Positions 1 to 10,800 of a stretch of 64,000 nt of DNA are shown piece by piece. A program made the position numbers and the translations under genes. The stretch covers positions 167,286 to 231,285 of the IMG/VR virus record IMGVR_UViG_3300030202_003189. One strand, 5' to 3'. The number at the start of each line of letters is the position of its first letter. The first letter of the stretch is position 1. A model generated the notes under the pieces. The model saw nothing but the letters and a program-made list of their open reading frames with translations. It was not told the origin of the DNA and did no database searches. The stretch comes from a virus.

Positions 1-2
1 AA

Positions 3-236
3 ATGAAATCAGGAAAAACAAGAACATATATATTACCTCCTTTACCTAAGGTTCAGGCACCAACTGTGGTTCAAGTGGAGCCACAACCACAAGATATGTC
101 GGGATTTGCGGATTTTATACCAAAAGGAGTTAAAAACTCAATTAAAAGAATGAGAAGGTTAAAACCAAATTATTCTATTGAACAATTAAAGACTGCATAT
201 AGCGGAGGTACCATAACCCCCTTTTTTGAACAATAA
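3..236 (+). CDS. Small hypothetical protein at window edge
   Basis: A 77-residue product, Pro/Gln-rich near the N-terminus (PPLPKVQAP, VEPQPQD) and basic in the middle (KRMRRLKP). I recognise no domain. It ends 3 nt before the large virion gene that follows and so probably belongs to the same virion transcription unit. Only two bases precede the ATG, so it may be the tail end of a longer gene that starts outside the window. Confidence 0.6.
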   Translation: MKSGKTRTYILPPLPKVQAPTVVQVEPQPQDMSGFADFIPKGVKNSIKRMRRLKPNYSIEQLKTAYSGGTITPFFEQ

Positions 237-239
237 TAA

Positions 240-3200
240 ATGGAATATATAAAAAGAAAAATATCAAGAGGAAGTTTATTAGGAGATAGGACTAATATGA
301 GACGAGCGATTCTAAATCCAGAACCGATATACACTAATGGAATATATCCTTATCCTTGTTTGGACACCAATCAATCTATGGATGATTGTATTGAATCCCT
401 TTTTATTGACGTAGATGCTGATGGTATTAAGGACTGGTTTGTGATTCCTCCTACATGGTTTGGTGGTAATTTAGTAACTGATGCTTATGGTCAGTGGGAG
501 CAAGATATTGATGAAAAAATTATAGAACTATTTAATGACTTTATTGATGACGCTTTTCATGATGATTTTGAAATGGGAACCGCTAGATGGTATGGAGGTA
601 GTGAAGAATACGATACAAAATTAGTGTGGAATCAGTATAGCCCATATATTGTTATTCCGGGAAATAATAATATTAGATTAGAAATTACTGATATTATCGG
701 AGGTGCCGTTCCAAACTTTGGTAGACTAATTTTACAAACTCCATCAGTTAATCCCCTATTATCTCCAGGGGTTATGGATCCATTTACACTAAATCAAGGA
801 ATACAGTTATCGGCTGGAGTGAATTATAGATTATCGGTGAATATAATGAGTAGAGTTAGGTCACATAAAGACTTTATCGATGATTTGGCAACCACCAACC
901 CTTTCCAAGTCCAAATAATGGGAATTGATATGGTAACTCAAAATTTAGTGGTGTTCGATTGGTCATCAGAACAGATTCCATATTATCCTGATAGAGAAAC
1001 TATAACAACTACATTCACTGCACCTTCAGGAGGTAACTACTGGTTTACTATAGTGGTTAATATACCAGCAGGACCAACAGGAGTGGTAAATATGGTAGGC
1101 GACTTTATACAAATAGATGATTTCTCAATCTCATTAGAAAGTTCACCCAGTCAACAGAATACTTTTAACTCAGTAAAAAGAAAAGTATTTGGATTCTTCA
1201 AAGGGTTTAATATATTACCAACTGCTTACAATATAGAATTATATAAACATAACATAACAGGATATCTTCTAAATTCTGACCCAATAGATGTTGACAATTT
1301 ACCTCTAGGGGTGTACGGGTCTCAAACGTACGATGATTTAGGGAACCAAGTTTATTATGAATTAACTAACCCTCCTTTAGGGGTTATCCCTTTCTATTAT
1401 CTTGGTTATAATCTTTATGGTGCTATAACTACTAATGTACAAGGTAATACCCTAATGAATGATGGGTACTTGTATTGTAATGGTGCAGATTTAGGACCGT
1501 GGGATGGGGTTAATAATATATACGAAATAGGGGATGTGGTAGAAGATACTACAGGTTCATTGTGGTATTGTAGTGCTCTTATTAATGGAGAATGTAATAC
1601 ATGTGCACCAGAAGATGATTGTGGATGGGTGAAATGTTTAAGTATGTTGGCATATGGTGGAGGAACTTTGAATATTAATATACCACTTTACCAAGACGTA
1701 AAAGATATTGGTATTTATAGGGATGTAATTCACCCTGGTATTGCGGAGGAATGTAGTGGAAGTGTAGAAACTTTAACTGAAGATTATAAATGCCCAATAC
1801 CTTATTATATACAAGACAATGGGGCTGTTATGTTTTATGACCCCCTAACAACTAAAGAGATAGTAGTTAAAAGACCATGTTGTGAGGACTATAGTGAATA
1901 TGGTTTTGTGTGGTGGAATGGTAAGTGTTATTTAGACTATGGTAATGACATACAAGGACAAGGAAAAGAATTATTTAATTTTCCTTATAGTACTCTGTTT
2001 CTAGGAAGAGGTGATAATGGGTTGTTATATTCAGATGTTGGTCTCCAATCACCAGACCAGGTATTTGTAAATTCAGGACTTCAAGGGGAAATAATACAAG
2101 ATAGTGGAGAAAGAGTGTTACTTTATAGTCCTTTAGTGAATGATGTCATAGATGGTGTAACATATATCGCTAAAGCAACCTTAACAATGGAGGATTATAA
2201 TAGTCAAACCCTGAGTACAATACAATTAGGAGCAACAGGACAACTCGATCCAGACTGGGGTTATATATATTTCGAAGATTTTGAAATGGGAGAAGATGAC
2301 GATTTACAACCAGGTGTAATAACTACTCCAGGGGCAACAGTTATAGATGCGGTAGTAGATGGTATATATACCATAATAACCGATGACTTTCCAGGATTAG
2401 CGTTAAATCTAATAAGATCATTAGAACAGAATAGAACCTATAGATTCCGGTTTGGGTATGTTGGTCTTACATTAGGTGGAACAACAACACCATATTATAC
2501 CCCATCAGTTGATAATGTATTACAGGGTACTGATCTACATATTGAAGTTTCAGCATACCCTGGTGGTACAACGGTAATACCTCTTATGTTCTATGGAGGA
2601 TCAGGGTCTAATGACATTGAGGCGGTCTTCACAATCCCAGCCACAGGTAACTACTTAATACAATTATTAGTTGTCAACCCACAAGGATCATTTATCGCTG
2701 GAGATTTTTATGGTTTTGGATTAGATTATTTTGCAATTGATGAGATGCCCTATAATTACACAACTGACAACAATACATTAATTACTCCAAGAAAAGTATG
2801 GTCTAGTAATTCTTTTGATGCTGCGGATGGACTACAAACAATAGAGTTGGAGAGCGAAATTACAGTTAGAGGAGCTACAGATTTAAGTTTAAGGTTAATA
2901 TGTGATATTAAAGAACCGATAGTTAATAGTCCTTTAACTTTTACTCTACTCTTAAAAGATTTATCATTGAAATATCACCAAAAACCAAATTTCTTAGGGT
3001 GTAAACCAACTCATTTCCTTAATGAGGTAAGTAATACCTTTACACAAGAAATTAATACACTTACACCTACCCAGGATGGAACCTATGACACTTTCTCCCC
3101 GGTAATCCCTGGGGCTATTAACCAACTAACATTTGGGTCTGCTTTTGGTGCACAAGGGATACAAGGAAGTGATATTCAAACTACATCAGCTCCTTATGTA

Positions 3201-4352
3201 ACACCAGTATTTGGTACTGATCATAGAATAATCCCATCTGGACCAGAAGATACAAGTGCTCAGTGCGAAACTTCACAATTTATTGTGGGATGGTATTGTA
3301 ACCTTAACTATTATATTGAACTTAATGGAATACCAGTCCAACAACCTGATGGTTCTTTAGGAGTTAGAGGTTGTGTGGGTTCTCCAGTGATGATTCCAGG
3401 GGTTACCATGTATTCTACAGCAGCTGATTGTGTGGCGCAAAGTGATTGTACATCTATAATTGGGTGTATGAATGACGAGGCCACTAATTATAATCCCTCG
3501 GCGACAGAACCTTGTTTTGACCTAAATAACGTACCAGGTCAAAATTATGTTTGTGAATGTGGGATAACTTCTAGTTGTGTGGATCCAAATTCTATACTAA
3601 CTAATCAACAATATTCGGGTCTTTGTTTTGGTGACCAAAATATGTGTACCGATCCCGCTCAATGTAATTCTAACTGGGTACCATTATTAAATGGAGGTCA
3701 TTGTTGTGTTATGGAAGACTCAGATTGGGGATGTATGGATTACAATTCAGAGGACTGGGCCCCTAATATGGAATACGATGGAGGAGAAGTTTATTGTCAT
3801 TATCAACCAGGATGTCCCGACCCTACTGCAAGTAACTATCTAGTAGGACCAAATAATTGTACACCACAGGTGGGGCCAAATGGTAACGTATATAGTTGTA
3901 CTGATTGTTCTGGTAATCCACCTTCTTCAGTTTGGGGATTAACAGCACAAGCAACTAATACCTCCTTAGGGATAACACAAGGACAATTACTATACTCAAA
4001 CGCTATAATACCTGGGACTCTAGGTGACACTAGTTGTTGTTATTTTGATAATTCTAACGATATGCCAATAGGGTGTAGTGACCCAATGGCGGTTAACTTT
4101 GGCGACCCAATTAATATAGATTGTGCAAATGCAATTAATAACGGTGACCCCTGTTTCGATAATGGCACTTGTCTATATGGTACCATATTTGAAGTACATT
4201 GTTGTGTCAATGTTGGTGGGACATGGGGACCGGCATGTGACGGTTACACCTTACTAAGTCAAGCTTCTTATGATGCTTTAATGAACTCTTCGGGTGGTAT
4301 GTGTCAGGATCTTTTATCTGATTGTATAAATTTAACCCCATGTACAAGTTAA
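240..4352 (+). CDS. Very large Cys-rich virion structural protein with GCxDP-type repeats
   Basis: A 1370-residue product. The N-terminal and central parts contain two similar jelly-roll-like segments (around residues 110-300 and 680-850). Both hold FEMG followed by a bounded aromatic/beta pattern, as in carbohydrate-binding-like modules of virion proteins; this is inference. From residue 1075 onward there are degenerate Cys-rich repeats (GCMNDEATNYNPSA, GCMDYNSEDWAPN, GCPDPTASNY, GCSDPMAVNF). Such repeats are typical of marine Bacteroidota surface proteins. It is followed 13 nt later by a protein with one such repeat and then by another repeat protein, suggesting a common tail or surface structure. 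A fibre or adhesion role is inferred; no catalytic motif was seen. Confidence 0.75.
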   Translation: MEYIKRKISRGSLLGDRTNMRRAILNPEPIYTNGIYPYPCLDTNQSMDDCIESLFIDVDADGIKDWFVIPPTWFGGNLVTDAYGQWEQDIDEKIIELFNDFIDDAFHDDFEMGTARWYGGSEEYDTKLVWNQYSPYIVIPGNNNIRLEITDIIGGAVPNFGRLILQTPSVNPLLSPGVMDPFTLNQGIQLSAGVNYRLSVNIMSRVRSHKDFIDDLATTNPFQVQIMGIDMVTQNLVVFDWSSEQIPYYPDRETITTTFTAPSGGNYWFTIVVNIPAGPTGVVNMVGDFIQIDDFSISLESSPSQQNTFNSVKRKVFGFFKGFNILPTAYNIELYKHNITGYLLNSDPIDVDNLPLGVYGSQTYDDLGNQVYYELTNPPLGVIPFYYLGYNLYGAITTNVQGNTLMNDGYLYCNGADLGPWDGVNNIYEIGDVVEDTTGSLWYCSALINGECNTCAPEDDCGWVKCLSMLAYGGGTLNINIPLYQDVKDIGIYRDVIHPGIAEECSGSVETLTEDYKCPIPYYIQDNGAVMFYDPLTTKEIVVKRPCCEDYSEYGFVWWNGKCYLDYGNDIQGQGKELFNFPYSTLFLGRGDNGLLYSDVGLQSPDQVFVNSGLQGEIIQDSGERVLLYSPLVNDVIDGVTYIAKATLTMEDYNSQTLSTIQLGATGQLDPDWGYIYFEDFEMGEDDDLQPGVITTPGATVIDAVVDGIYTIITDDFPGLALNLIRSLEQNRTYRFRFGYVGLTLGGTTTPYYTPSVDNVLQGTDLHIEVSAYPGGTTVIPLMFYGGSGSNDIEAVFTIPATGNYLIQLLVVNPQGSFIAGDFYGFGLDYFAIDEMPYNYTTDNNTLITPRKVWSSNSFDAADGLQTIELESEITVRGATDLSLRLICDIKEPIVNSPLTFTLLLKDLSLKYHQKPNFLGCKPTHFLNEVSNTFTQEINTLTPTQDGTYDTFSPVIPGAINQLTFGSAFGAQGIQGSDIQTTSAPYVTPVFGTDHRIIPSGPEDTSAQCETSQFIVGWYCNLNYYIELNGIPVQQPDGSLGVRGCVGSPVMIPGVTMYSTAADCVAQSDCTSIIGCMNDEATNYNPSATEPCFDLNNVPGQNYVCECGITSSCVDPNSILTNQQYSGLCFGDQNMCTDPAQCNSNWVPLLNGGHCCVMEDSDWGCMDYNSEDWAPNMEYDGGEVYCHYQPGCPDPTASNYLVGPNNCTPQVGPNGNVYSCTDCSGNPPSSVWGLTAQATNTSLGITQGQLLYSNAIIPGTLGDTSCCYFDNSNDMPIGCSDPMAVNFGDPINIDCANAINNGDPCFDNGTCLYGTIFEVHCCVNVGGTWGPACDGYTLLSQASYDALMNSSGGMCQDLLSDCINLTPCTS

Positions 4353-4365
4353 TAATATATAAGTT

Positions 4366-5334
4366 ATGAATAAAAATAAAAAAATAGGATGTTTAGATAT
4401 AACAGCATTAAATTATGATGAAACTGTAGGGGTTGCTTGTGATAGATGTTGCATAAAACCAGAACAGGACAATATCATAAAGGAAGTTCTCAATTTTATG
4501 TTATTTGGTAAAAGAGACCCGAATAAACCGATAGATTATTCAACATACGCTGTGTCAAAACTAGACAATGAACCACTCTTTAACCTACCTTCCCAAGCAA
4601 GAGAATATGGGTTACAAATAGGGTGTTTAGGTTTTCATGAACATATTATGAGGGGAAAAAAATTATATATGGCGTGTTCTTCTCATGAAGACGCTCTATC
4701 AGAAGATAGAGTTGAACCAACAGCCGAAGACTATGTTGAAAGTATAACAACAGAAGGGGTTGTACAGTGGTATAGATCTACAACAATTGAACAACAAGTA
4801 AAATTCTGTGAAGAAAAAATAAGTGAGGGTTATAGATGGAATCGTATAGATAGAATATGTAGTATGCCAAACAGGGATAATACAAACATAGGGAATCATC
4901 AGATAGTCGGATACGTAGATAATATACCTGTATGGTATACAAAAGGAGCCGCCATGGAATATGCCAATGTAATAAAATGTGATGGATATTACTCCTATAA
5001 TATGAATGGTACACTTGGATATATTGCTTGTGAGAATTATGATATTGTAAAAGAGAAACTACTAGGTGTAGAATGTAAAGGAACCAGAAAGATGTTAGAC
5101 GGGACCTTAGCATTTGTTCAATTAGGTCAAATAAACGCAACTAAATATGGTGAGGCTTGTTGTCTAGAACAAGCACACCAAGGATATTTATGGAATGGAA
5201 GAGGATGTGTTAAAAATCAAATGGAACTAACATGGTCATGTATTGATAATTTAACAACAGAAATCTATGATGGTACCGGTGAATATAAAACATTTGACGA
5301 ATGTCTAATGTTCTGTGAAAAAAATAAAAAATAA
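4366..5334 (+). CDS. Cys-containing virion-associated protein
   Basis: A 322-residue product starting MNKNKKIGCLDITALNYDE, one N-terminal copy of the GCxDxxAxNY repeat half. Regularly spaced Cys residues occur throughout, with CCIKPEQ near residue 28 and repeated short segments such as YRWNRIDRIC and YLWNGRGCV (aromatic-WNxxxC). The WN-G/R-xC motif occurs at least twice, suggesting internal duplication. It lies between two repeat-bearing virion genes with 13 and 5 nt gaps, so co-expression is likely. No family was recognised; a tail or surface component is inferred from context. Confidence 0.65.
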   Translation: MNKNKKIGCLDITALNYDETVGVACDRCCIKPEQDNIIKEVLNFMLFGKRDPNKPIDYSTYAVSKLDNEPLFNLPSQAREYGLQIGCLGFHEHIMRGKKLYMACSSHEDALSEDRVEPTAEDYVESITTEGVVQWYRSTTIEQQVKFCEEKISEGYRWNRIDRICSMPNRDNTNIGNHQIVGYVDNIPVWYTKGAAMEYANVIKCDGYYSYNMNGTLGYIACENYDIVKEKLLGVECKGTRKMLDGTLAFVQLGQINATKYGEACCLEQAHQGYLWNGRGCVKNQMELTWSCIDNLTTEIYDGTGEYKTFDECLMFCEKNKK

Positions 5335-5339
5335 GTATA

Positions 5340-6932
5340 ATGGCACAACCAGGATGTATTGATGAATTATGTTTAAGTTTTGACTTTGCTTCTTATCCGT
5401 ATAGTGGCCCAATTAACTCGTATTTCTTTGAGTCTATTGACACTAATGTGGCTAATGTTTGGGGACTACCAACTCCGGTAATCGGAGCGTTTAATCCGTT
5501 CAGTTTAGGGGCAAATATTTTGATCGGTAGTAGTGACGCTGGTATGACGTCAACCACTACCGGACTAAGTACCTCTTACGAATTATTTTACTTCCAAGGA
5601 GGTAATTTCTTATCAGTTCCATTGGCAACTCCAATTCTTATACCAAGTACCTATGTTGTTAGAGTCACTTCTACATCTGAAATCGCAGATGATGGGTCGG
5701 CTTGTATTTATGATTTTTCTTTCGCAATAAATAATAATTATGATTTTATTCCTTTTGTGATGGCTGGTTCCACAGGAGCGAATGGTTGGTGTAATGCCTG
5801 GGGATGTACTGAAGCATCATCACCTAATTATATTCCAGGGGCTAATGCAAATGACGGTTCTTGTGTCTATAATATGGATGCTGATCCTTATGGTTGTACC
5901 GATAATAATGCTTGTAATTACGATTTCTTAAAAACTATTGACGACGGAAGTTGTAATTATGATTGTTATGGATGTACAGACCCTAACGCTGGTAATTGGA
6001 ACACTTCAGCAACAATTCCATGTAATGGACTCTATAATTTTTGTGTAAATATGGGGGTTTCCAACTGTTGTTGTGATTATAACCAACAAACATTTGGGTG
6101 TACAGATTTTTTAGCAGATAACTACGATTCATCAGCTTCATTTGACGATGGAAGTTGTACCTTCACAACTGAAGGATGTACGGATCCTAGGGCAGATAAT
6201 TATAACCCTATTTATACAACTGATGATGGAACTTGTAGTATTGGTGGGTGTATGGATAACACAGCTTCTAATTGGAATCAGGAAGCCACGTTTGACAATG
6301 GTTCCTGTGTGTATGATAACTGTAAATATGGTTGTACGGACCCAACATCGTCTAATTATGATATTTACGCAACTTGTGATGACGGTTCTTGTATGGGTGG
6401 ATGTTGTGGAAAAACAAACTCAGGTAATTTTATAATTACAGGTACTACAGAAAGTAAATTAAACAGAATTAAGTGGCTTGGGACCGCTATAGGGGTCGAC
6501 TCAAGTGGTGCGGTTCAAGACAATGTAAATATTGCGATGACTGATGCAAACATGACGGCAAAATACGGTGTTAATCAATGGTATCCTTTAGTTAGAAGAG
6601 TCCCATCTTTAGGAATGAAGAATGGATGGACACAAATAACTCCTGGAGTTGTTACTGCATACACCATTGATAATATACATTATTGGGATTATGAGATAGG
6701 AAAACAATCAATGTTCGCAGTAGAGATGAAAAATTGTTGTCCAGGATGTCTTTATCCAGATATAAAAGAAGAGTGGACAATGGGACATGTTTTCCCTCCA
6801 CAAATAGAAAATAATGTATTTATAGATAGAGGAATTGCTTCCGTTTTTGAAGAACATTATAGATTAACAGAAGTTAAGACTTTGGAGGATTTTGATATTT
6901 ACCAATCAGGATTTTTCAATATAATAAATTAA
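5340..6932 (+). CDS. Virion protein with seven tandem GCTDP-type Cys repeats
   Basis: A 530-residue product. Residues 1-150 look beta-rich. Residues about 155-351 hold seven tandem repeats of the form GCTDPxAxNYxxxAxxDDGSC, each with two Cys. The C-terminal 180 residues are a different domain (KLNRIKWLGTAIGVDSSG onward) with a few CC/CxxC pairs (NCCPGC). The repeat is common in secreted proteins of marine Bacteroidota; its biochemical role is not established, though paired Cys and acidic DDGS suggest disulfide or metal-stabilised loops. Neighbours are virion proteins, so a tail-fibre or baseplate role is likely. Host-derived repeats in a virion protein suggest exchange with the host. Confidence 0.75.
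   Translation: MAQPGCIDELCLSFDFASYPYSGPINSYFFESIDTNVANVWGLPTPVIGAFNPFSLGANILIGSSDAGMTSTTTGLSTSYELFYFQGGNFLSVPLATPILIPSTYVVRVTSTSEIADDGSACIYDFSFAINNNYDFIPFVMAGSTGANGWCNAWGCTEASSPNYIPGANANDGSCVYNMDADPYGCTDNNACNYDFLKTIDDGSCNYDCYGCTDPNAGNWNTSATIPCNGLYNFCVNMGVSNCCCDYNQQTFGCTDFLADNYDSSASFDDGSCTFTTEGCTDPRADNYNPIYTTDDGTCSIGGCMDNTASNWNQEATFDNGSCVYDNCKYGCTDPTSSNYDIYATCDDGSCMGGCCGKTNSGNFIITGTTESKLNRIKWLGTAIGVDSSGAVQDNVNIAMTDANMTAKYGVNQWYPLVRRVPSLGMKNGWTQITPGVVTAYTIDNIHYWDYEIGKQSMFAVEMKNCCPGCLYPDIKEEWTMGHVFPPQIENNVFIDRGIASVFEEHYRLTEVKTLEDFDIYQSGFFNIIN
5802..6392 (+). repeat. Seven GCTDP-type protein repeats
   Basis: Seven tandem copies in the virion gene at 5340, for example GCTDFLADNYDSSASFDDGS followed by Cys. 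Copies differ in loop length. One copy lacks the terminal DDGSC and ends in an alternative Cys-rich loop, suggesting ongoing repeat evolution. Confidence 0.85.
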
Positions 6933-6950
6933 AAACTAAAAAATTATTAA

Positions 6951-7841
6951 ATGGCAACAGGTAATTATGGAATAAAAAGACCGGCAGATGTATCACCACA
7001 GGATGTGGATATGTACGTACACTACTCACCAAGTAGGGACTCAAACTTTACTAATAGTTTCGTAAAAGTAAGTGCCCCTGAATTTTTAACGAGTTATAAT
7101 AAGCCATCGTCGGGAGGAGCACTAGGAGGGGTGTTAGAAGGTTTGTATAATTTAACCCTTTCCCCAACAATATTCAATGCTAGGGGTATCTATACCATTG
7201 TTTTGAAACCAAGAGAAATTATTAAAACAATAGTTGATTGTGGTAATCTAGCGGCACTTCCAGAGGTAAAAGGTATTGTCCTTGACAACTCCAATCTTAC
7301 TTCTGAAGCAGTAAATGGAGGGTTAGTGGGATATAGAATTGAATACTATGACCAAAATACTAACTCTAAAATAAGAAATTTATTTAGGATAGTTACATCC
7401 TCAAATTTAGCAGAGCCAGTTAATCAACAATTATCTAATACAACTCAGAAGGCAATAAGGTATAGTTTTAACGATGGAGGAAATCTCATATTTTTAACCT
7501 TAACCCCAAGTTCTGCACCTAATGTTAAACCAAACGCAGAACCTTTTTTAGGACAAACAGGACAGGTGATCGCAATCTCCAATACATTCTTTAATCCAGT
7601 AACGATAGAGATAGAACTAACAGAACATGATTTTGATACTTTAGGAACCGGTATATTTGGTAACCAAACAAAATCAATCCAAGACGGAATATACACAATT
7701 TATGATTCAAGTAACGCTATTTATAAACAATATAACTTATTTGAAATTAAAGACACATTTAATGAATCTCTATATGAAGTTAGAGAAGAACGTACAAATG
7801 TCGATACCAGTAAAACTTTTAATAGTATAACCTCGTTATAA
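6951..7841 (+). CDS. Virion structural protein, baseplate region
   Basis: A 296-residue product (MATGNYGIKRPADV). It has many short beta-like segments, YTIVLKPREI near residue 85 and FNESLYEVREERTNVDTS near the C-terminus. No catalytic motif or transmembrane segment. Its last base is the first base of the next gene, a large baseplate candidate, so the two are translationally coupled and probably work in the same structure. I cannot name the family. Such medium-sized all-beta proteins next to gpI-like genes are usually baseplate or tail-tip parts in T4-like phages; that step is inference. Confidence 0.65.
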   Translation: MATGNYGIKRPADVSPQDVDMYVHYSPSRDSNFTNSFVKVSAPEFLTSYNKPSSGGALGGVLEGLYNLTLSPTIFNARGIYTIVLKPREIIKTIVDCGNLAALPEVKGIVLDNSNLTSEAVNGGLVGYRIEYYDQNTNSKIRNLFRIVTSSNLAEPVNQQLSNTTQKAIRYSFNDGGNLIFLTLTPSSAPNVKPNAEPFLGQTGQVIAISNTFFNPVTIEIELTEHDFDTLGTGIFGNQTKSIQDGIYTIYDSSNAIYKQYNLFEIKDTFNESLYEVREERTNVDTSKTFNSITSL

Positions 7842-10800
7842 TGGCATATAAAAGAGTAATAGGTAATTATCAATCTAACGCGGACTTTTCACCGAGTTTA
7901 GTGGGATATCAAATATCAGAAGGTAGCATAACGATATTTAACACTTTTTATACTACAGCTAATCTGGAGTCTAGAAGTAATATTTTCTACGAAACACAGG
8001 GATTTTCTCAAGCAATATCATTGAGTAATTTAGGTATTACGTCCACCCAAGGACAATCACTTCTTGATAACAACCTAAATTTAGTCTTAAATCTAGATCA
8101 AAACGACCTATTTAATTATACTTTATTTGGTAGTCTAAGAGAACACATAAAGTCAAGTATTACTAGTATAATAAGGAAGTGGCCAGCTTCCCTATACGTC
8201 AATAAGATAGTTAGTGGGGCGACTTTGAATACAATTCTGGAATATGACTACAGTCCAATAACAAATCGATCAAAATTCAAAGTTCCCGCATCAACGATAA
8301 GGAATAATTTTGATATTAATTTAGAGAACTCACCTAATCCATATCAAGGATATAATGGGATTAGAATGATGGGGTTAGACTATTATAAATATGTTATAAA
8401 ATTTCCGGTAACTGGAAGTACAATAGGTAATAGTCCAGGATATGCAAATAATGTACAAGAATTACCAATAATCGGGTATACTGGCACATCAAACCTTTCA
8501 CAAAACTATGTGTATTTTAATGTTAAAGGAAATCCTTTCACAGGTACTACTTCTTCACCTAGTGGAGGAATAATGTCTGCAAATTTCCACATAAAACCAA
8601 ATAAACAAATAGTCGAAGAATTTTTTTCTAAATTAAAAAATTTAGACAGTTTCTTATTAAATAGAGAGACAACACCTATTTTTACATCAAAATTTACAGT
8701 TCCTATGGAGGGTAATGGAGGTGGATTTATAGAGACACCTAGAAAATACACTTGGCCAACCACAGATGGGTATAATATAGATATTAACACCACAAAGTAT
8801 CAAACATACCTTATAGGATTATTAGAGTTGTCCGATTCTTACGACAATTATAAAACAGATCTAGTTTCTAGGTTTTTTACAACAGAAGCAATAAAAGAAT
8901 TTGACACATCTGATAATAGAGTACAAAAATTATTAAGAATATACGGTCGTGAATTTGATGAAGTTAAAAGATATATAGATGGATTGGCTTTCGCTAATCG
9001 TGTTAGTTATAATAAGAGTAATAATATACCGGATCAATTAGTTAAGAACTTTGCGAGAACATTAGGGTTTGAGACTATTGATTTTAATGATCAGAGTAAT
9101 CTACTAGAATCTTTTTTTGGAGGAACAAACAACCCTATTTTTTCAGGGACTTCAGTAAGTATGACACCAGTGGAATTTGATATTGAGTTATGGAGACGAT
9201 TGATTATAAACGCTGGTTATTTATTTAGGGCAAAAGGGACACGAAAAATCATAGAATTTTTCTTAAAATTTATTGGTGCACCGGAATCCCTGGTTGAGTT
9301 TAATGAATATGTTTACACTACGAGAGGTAAACTTGATACAGACATGGTTAACCAGTCTATTCACTACTTGACTAATTCTCTTGATCAGGCAGCAGTTTCA
9401 GTGGACATACCAATGGACGCAGAAGGATATCCTCGAGTACTTTCTCATGATGACAACTACTACTTTCAAATGAAGGGTGGATGGTATCGGGAAACTAACA
9501 CCATTGGTGCTAACTCACCACATAGAGGTCCTTATGATGGGGGTCAAGAGTATTTTGATAAATTTAGGTGTTTTACAGATATCTCTGGGGCTTCGATTAC
9601 CACCAGAACCGTACCAACAGGAACCATACCAGAAGAAGATTTAACAATAGTTTTAGTTTCTAATGAATTAGGACTAGAGAATAATTTTAATTATATAAAA
9701 AATTCTTTAGGGGCCGGTGTAGGGTTAGGTTATACAAATAGTACTGGAGGAGGAGGTATAGGAAAAGGTAACACACCAGGGGCTTGTGATCCTAATAATC
9801 CAGCATTATTTTGTACATGGACTAATGTAAATGAAGCTGTACAATTTGGTGGTGGTGCGGTATATGTTTTTGAACACGTTGGGGAAGAAATTCCTGCAAA
9901 TATGCAACAATTAGCAAAAGATTTATATGATGCAGGATACGCCGTACTCACAATAAGTGACTATTCCCAACCTTCATTATATCCTATAACATCTGTGAGT
10001 GATCATATAATAGGTGAACCTTGGGGTTTTATTGAGAATCCTTTTATTGACGCATTAAATCCTTTAGGTCAAAGTTGGGGAGTTTCCCCATCAATGAGTA
10101 CCGCACAAGGATGGAACATTACCGGAACCAAACCAGAGGCACAGACACTAGCGTATAATGCACCACCAAACGAGACAATTATAAACACAGTATATCTACA
10201 CAATACCAACCAAGGAAGATGGGTACATTCACAAAATCCTAACTTATGGCAAGGAGGAGTGGGGTCACAGCAATTGTTCACTAATATAATGAACTTCTTA
10301 ACAATGAGAACCGAAGAATACCGACAATATTTTAATTTTGAATGGAATGACTTCTACGAACAAGAAATATATGTCTCCTGTCCTGGTTTCTCTTTAACAC
10401 CACAGGTTGATAATAAAAAATCTTGGTCTGTGAAAGATGGGATCGACACAATTAGAGATTGGAGTATTAGTGATAGTAATACAGCAACTACTAATACAAT
10501 TCGAGATACCTATTACGCTGTTGGGGATAGTGAAAAATTAGTATTGAACACCAAGATGGTAGATGCTCATATTAATGTGGCAAAGGGGATAGAATATGAT
10601 GTTTACAAATACAATAAGGATTACGGATTTCCAATATCACAGAATTTTGAATATTATTCACAAAATTATGCACCAACAATGGGTGACCCAGCAACACCGG
10701 GTACTGATAGGTATATGGAAAATAATCTATGGCCAGTTTATAGTTATAGAACGAATCCTTTCATGGCTAGTTCTACTGATCCATTAAACCCATTTAGTTA

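Noticed and set aside
6142-6435. 97-residue ORF in another frame within the Cys-repeat gene
   Set aside because: Frame-shifted reading of the tandem repeats; the main frame has clear repeat conservation.
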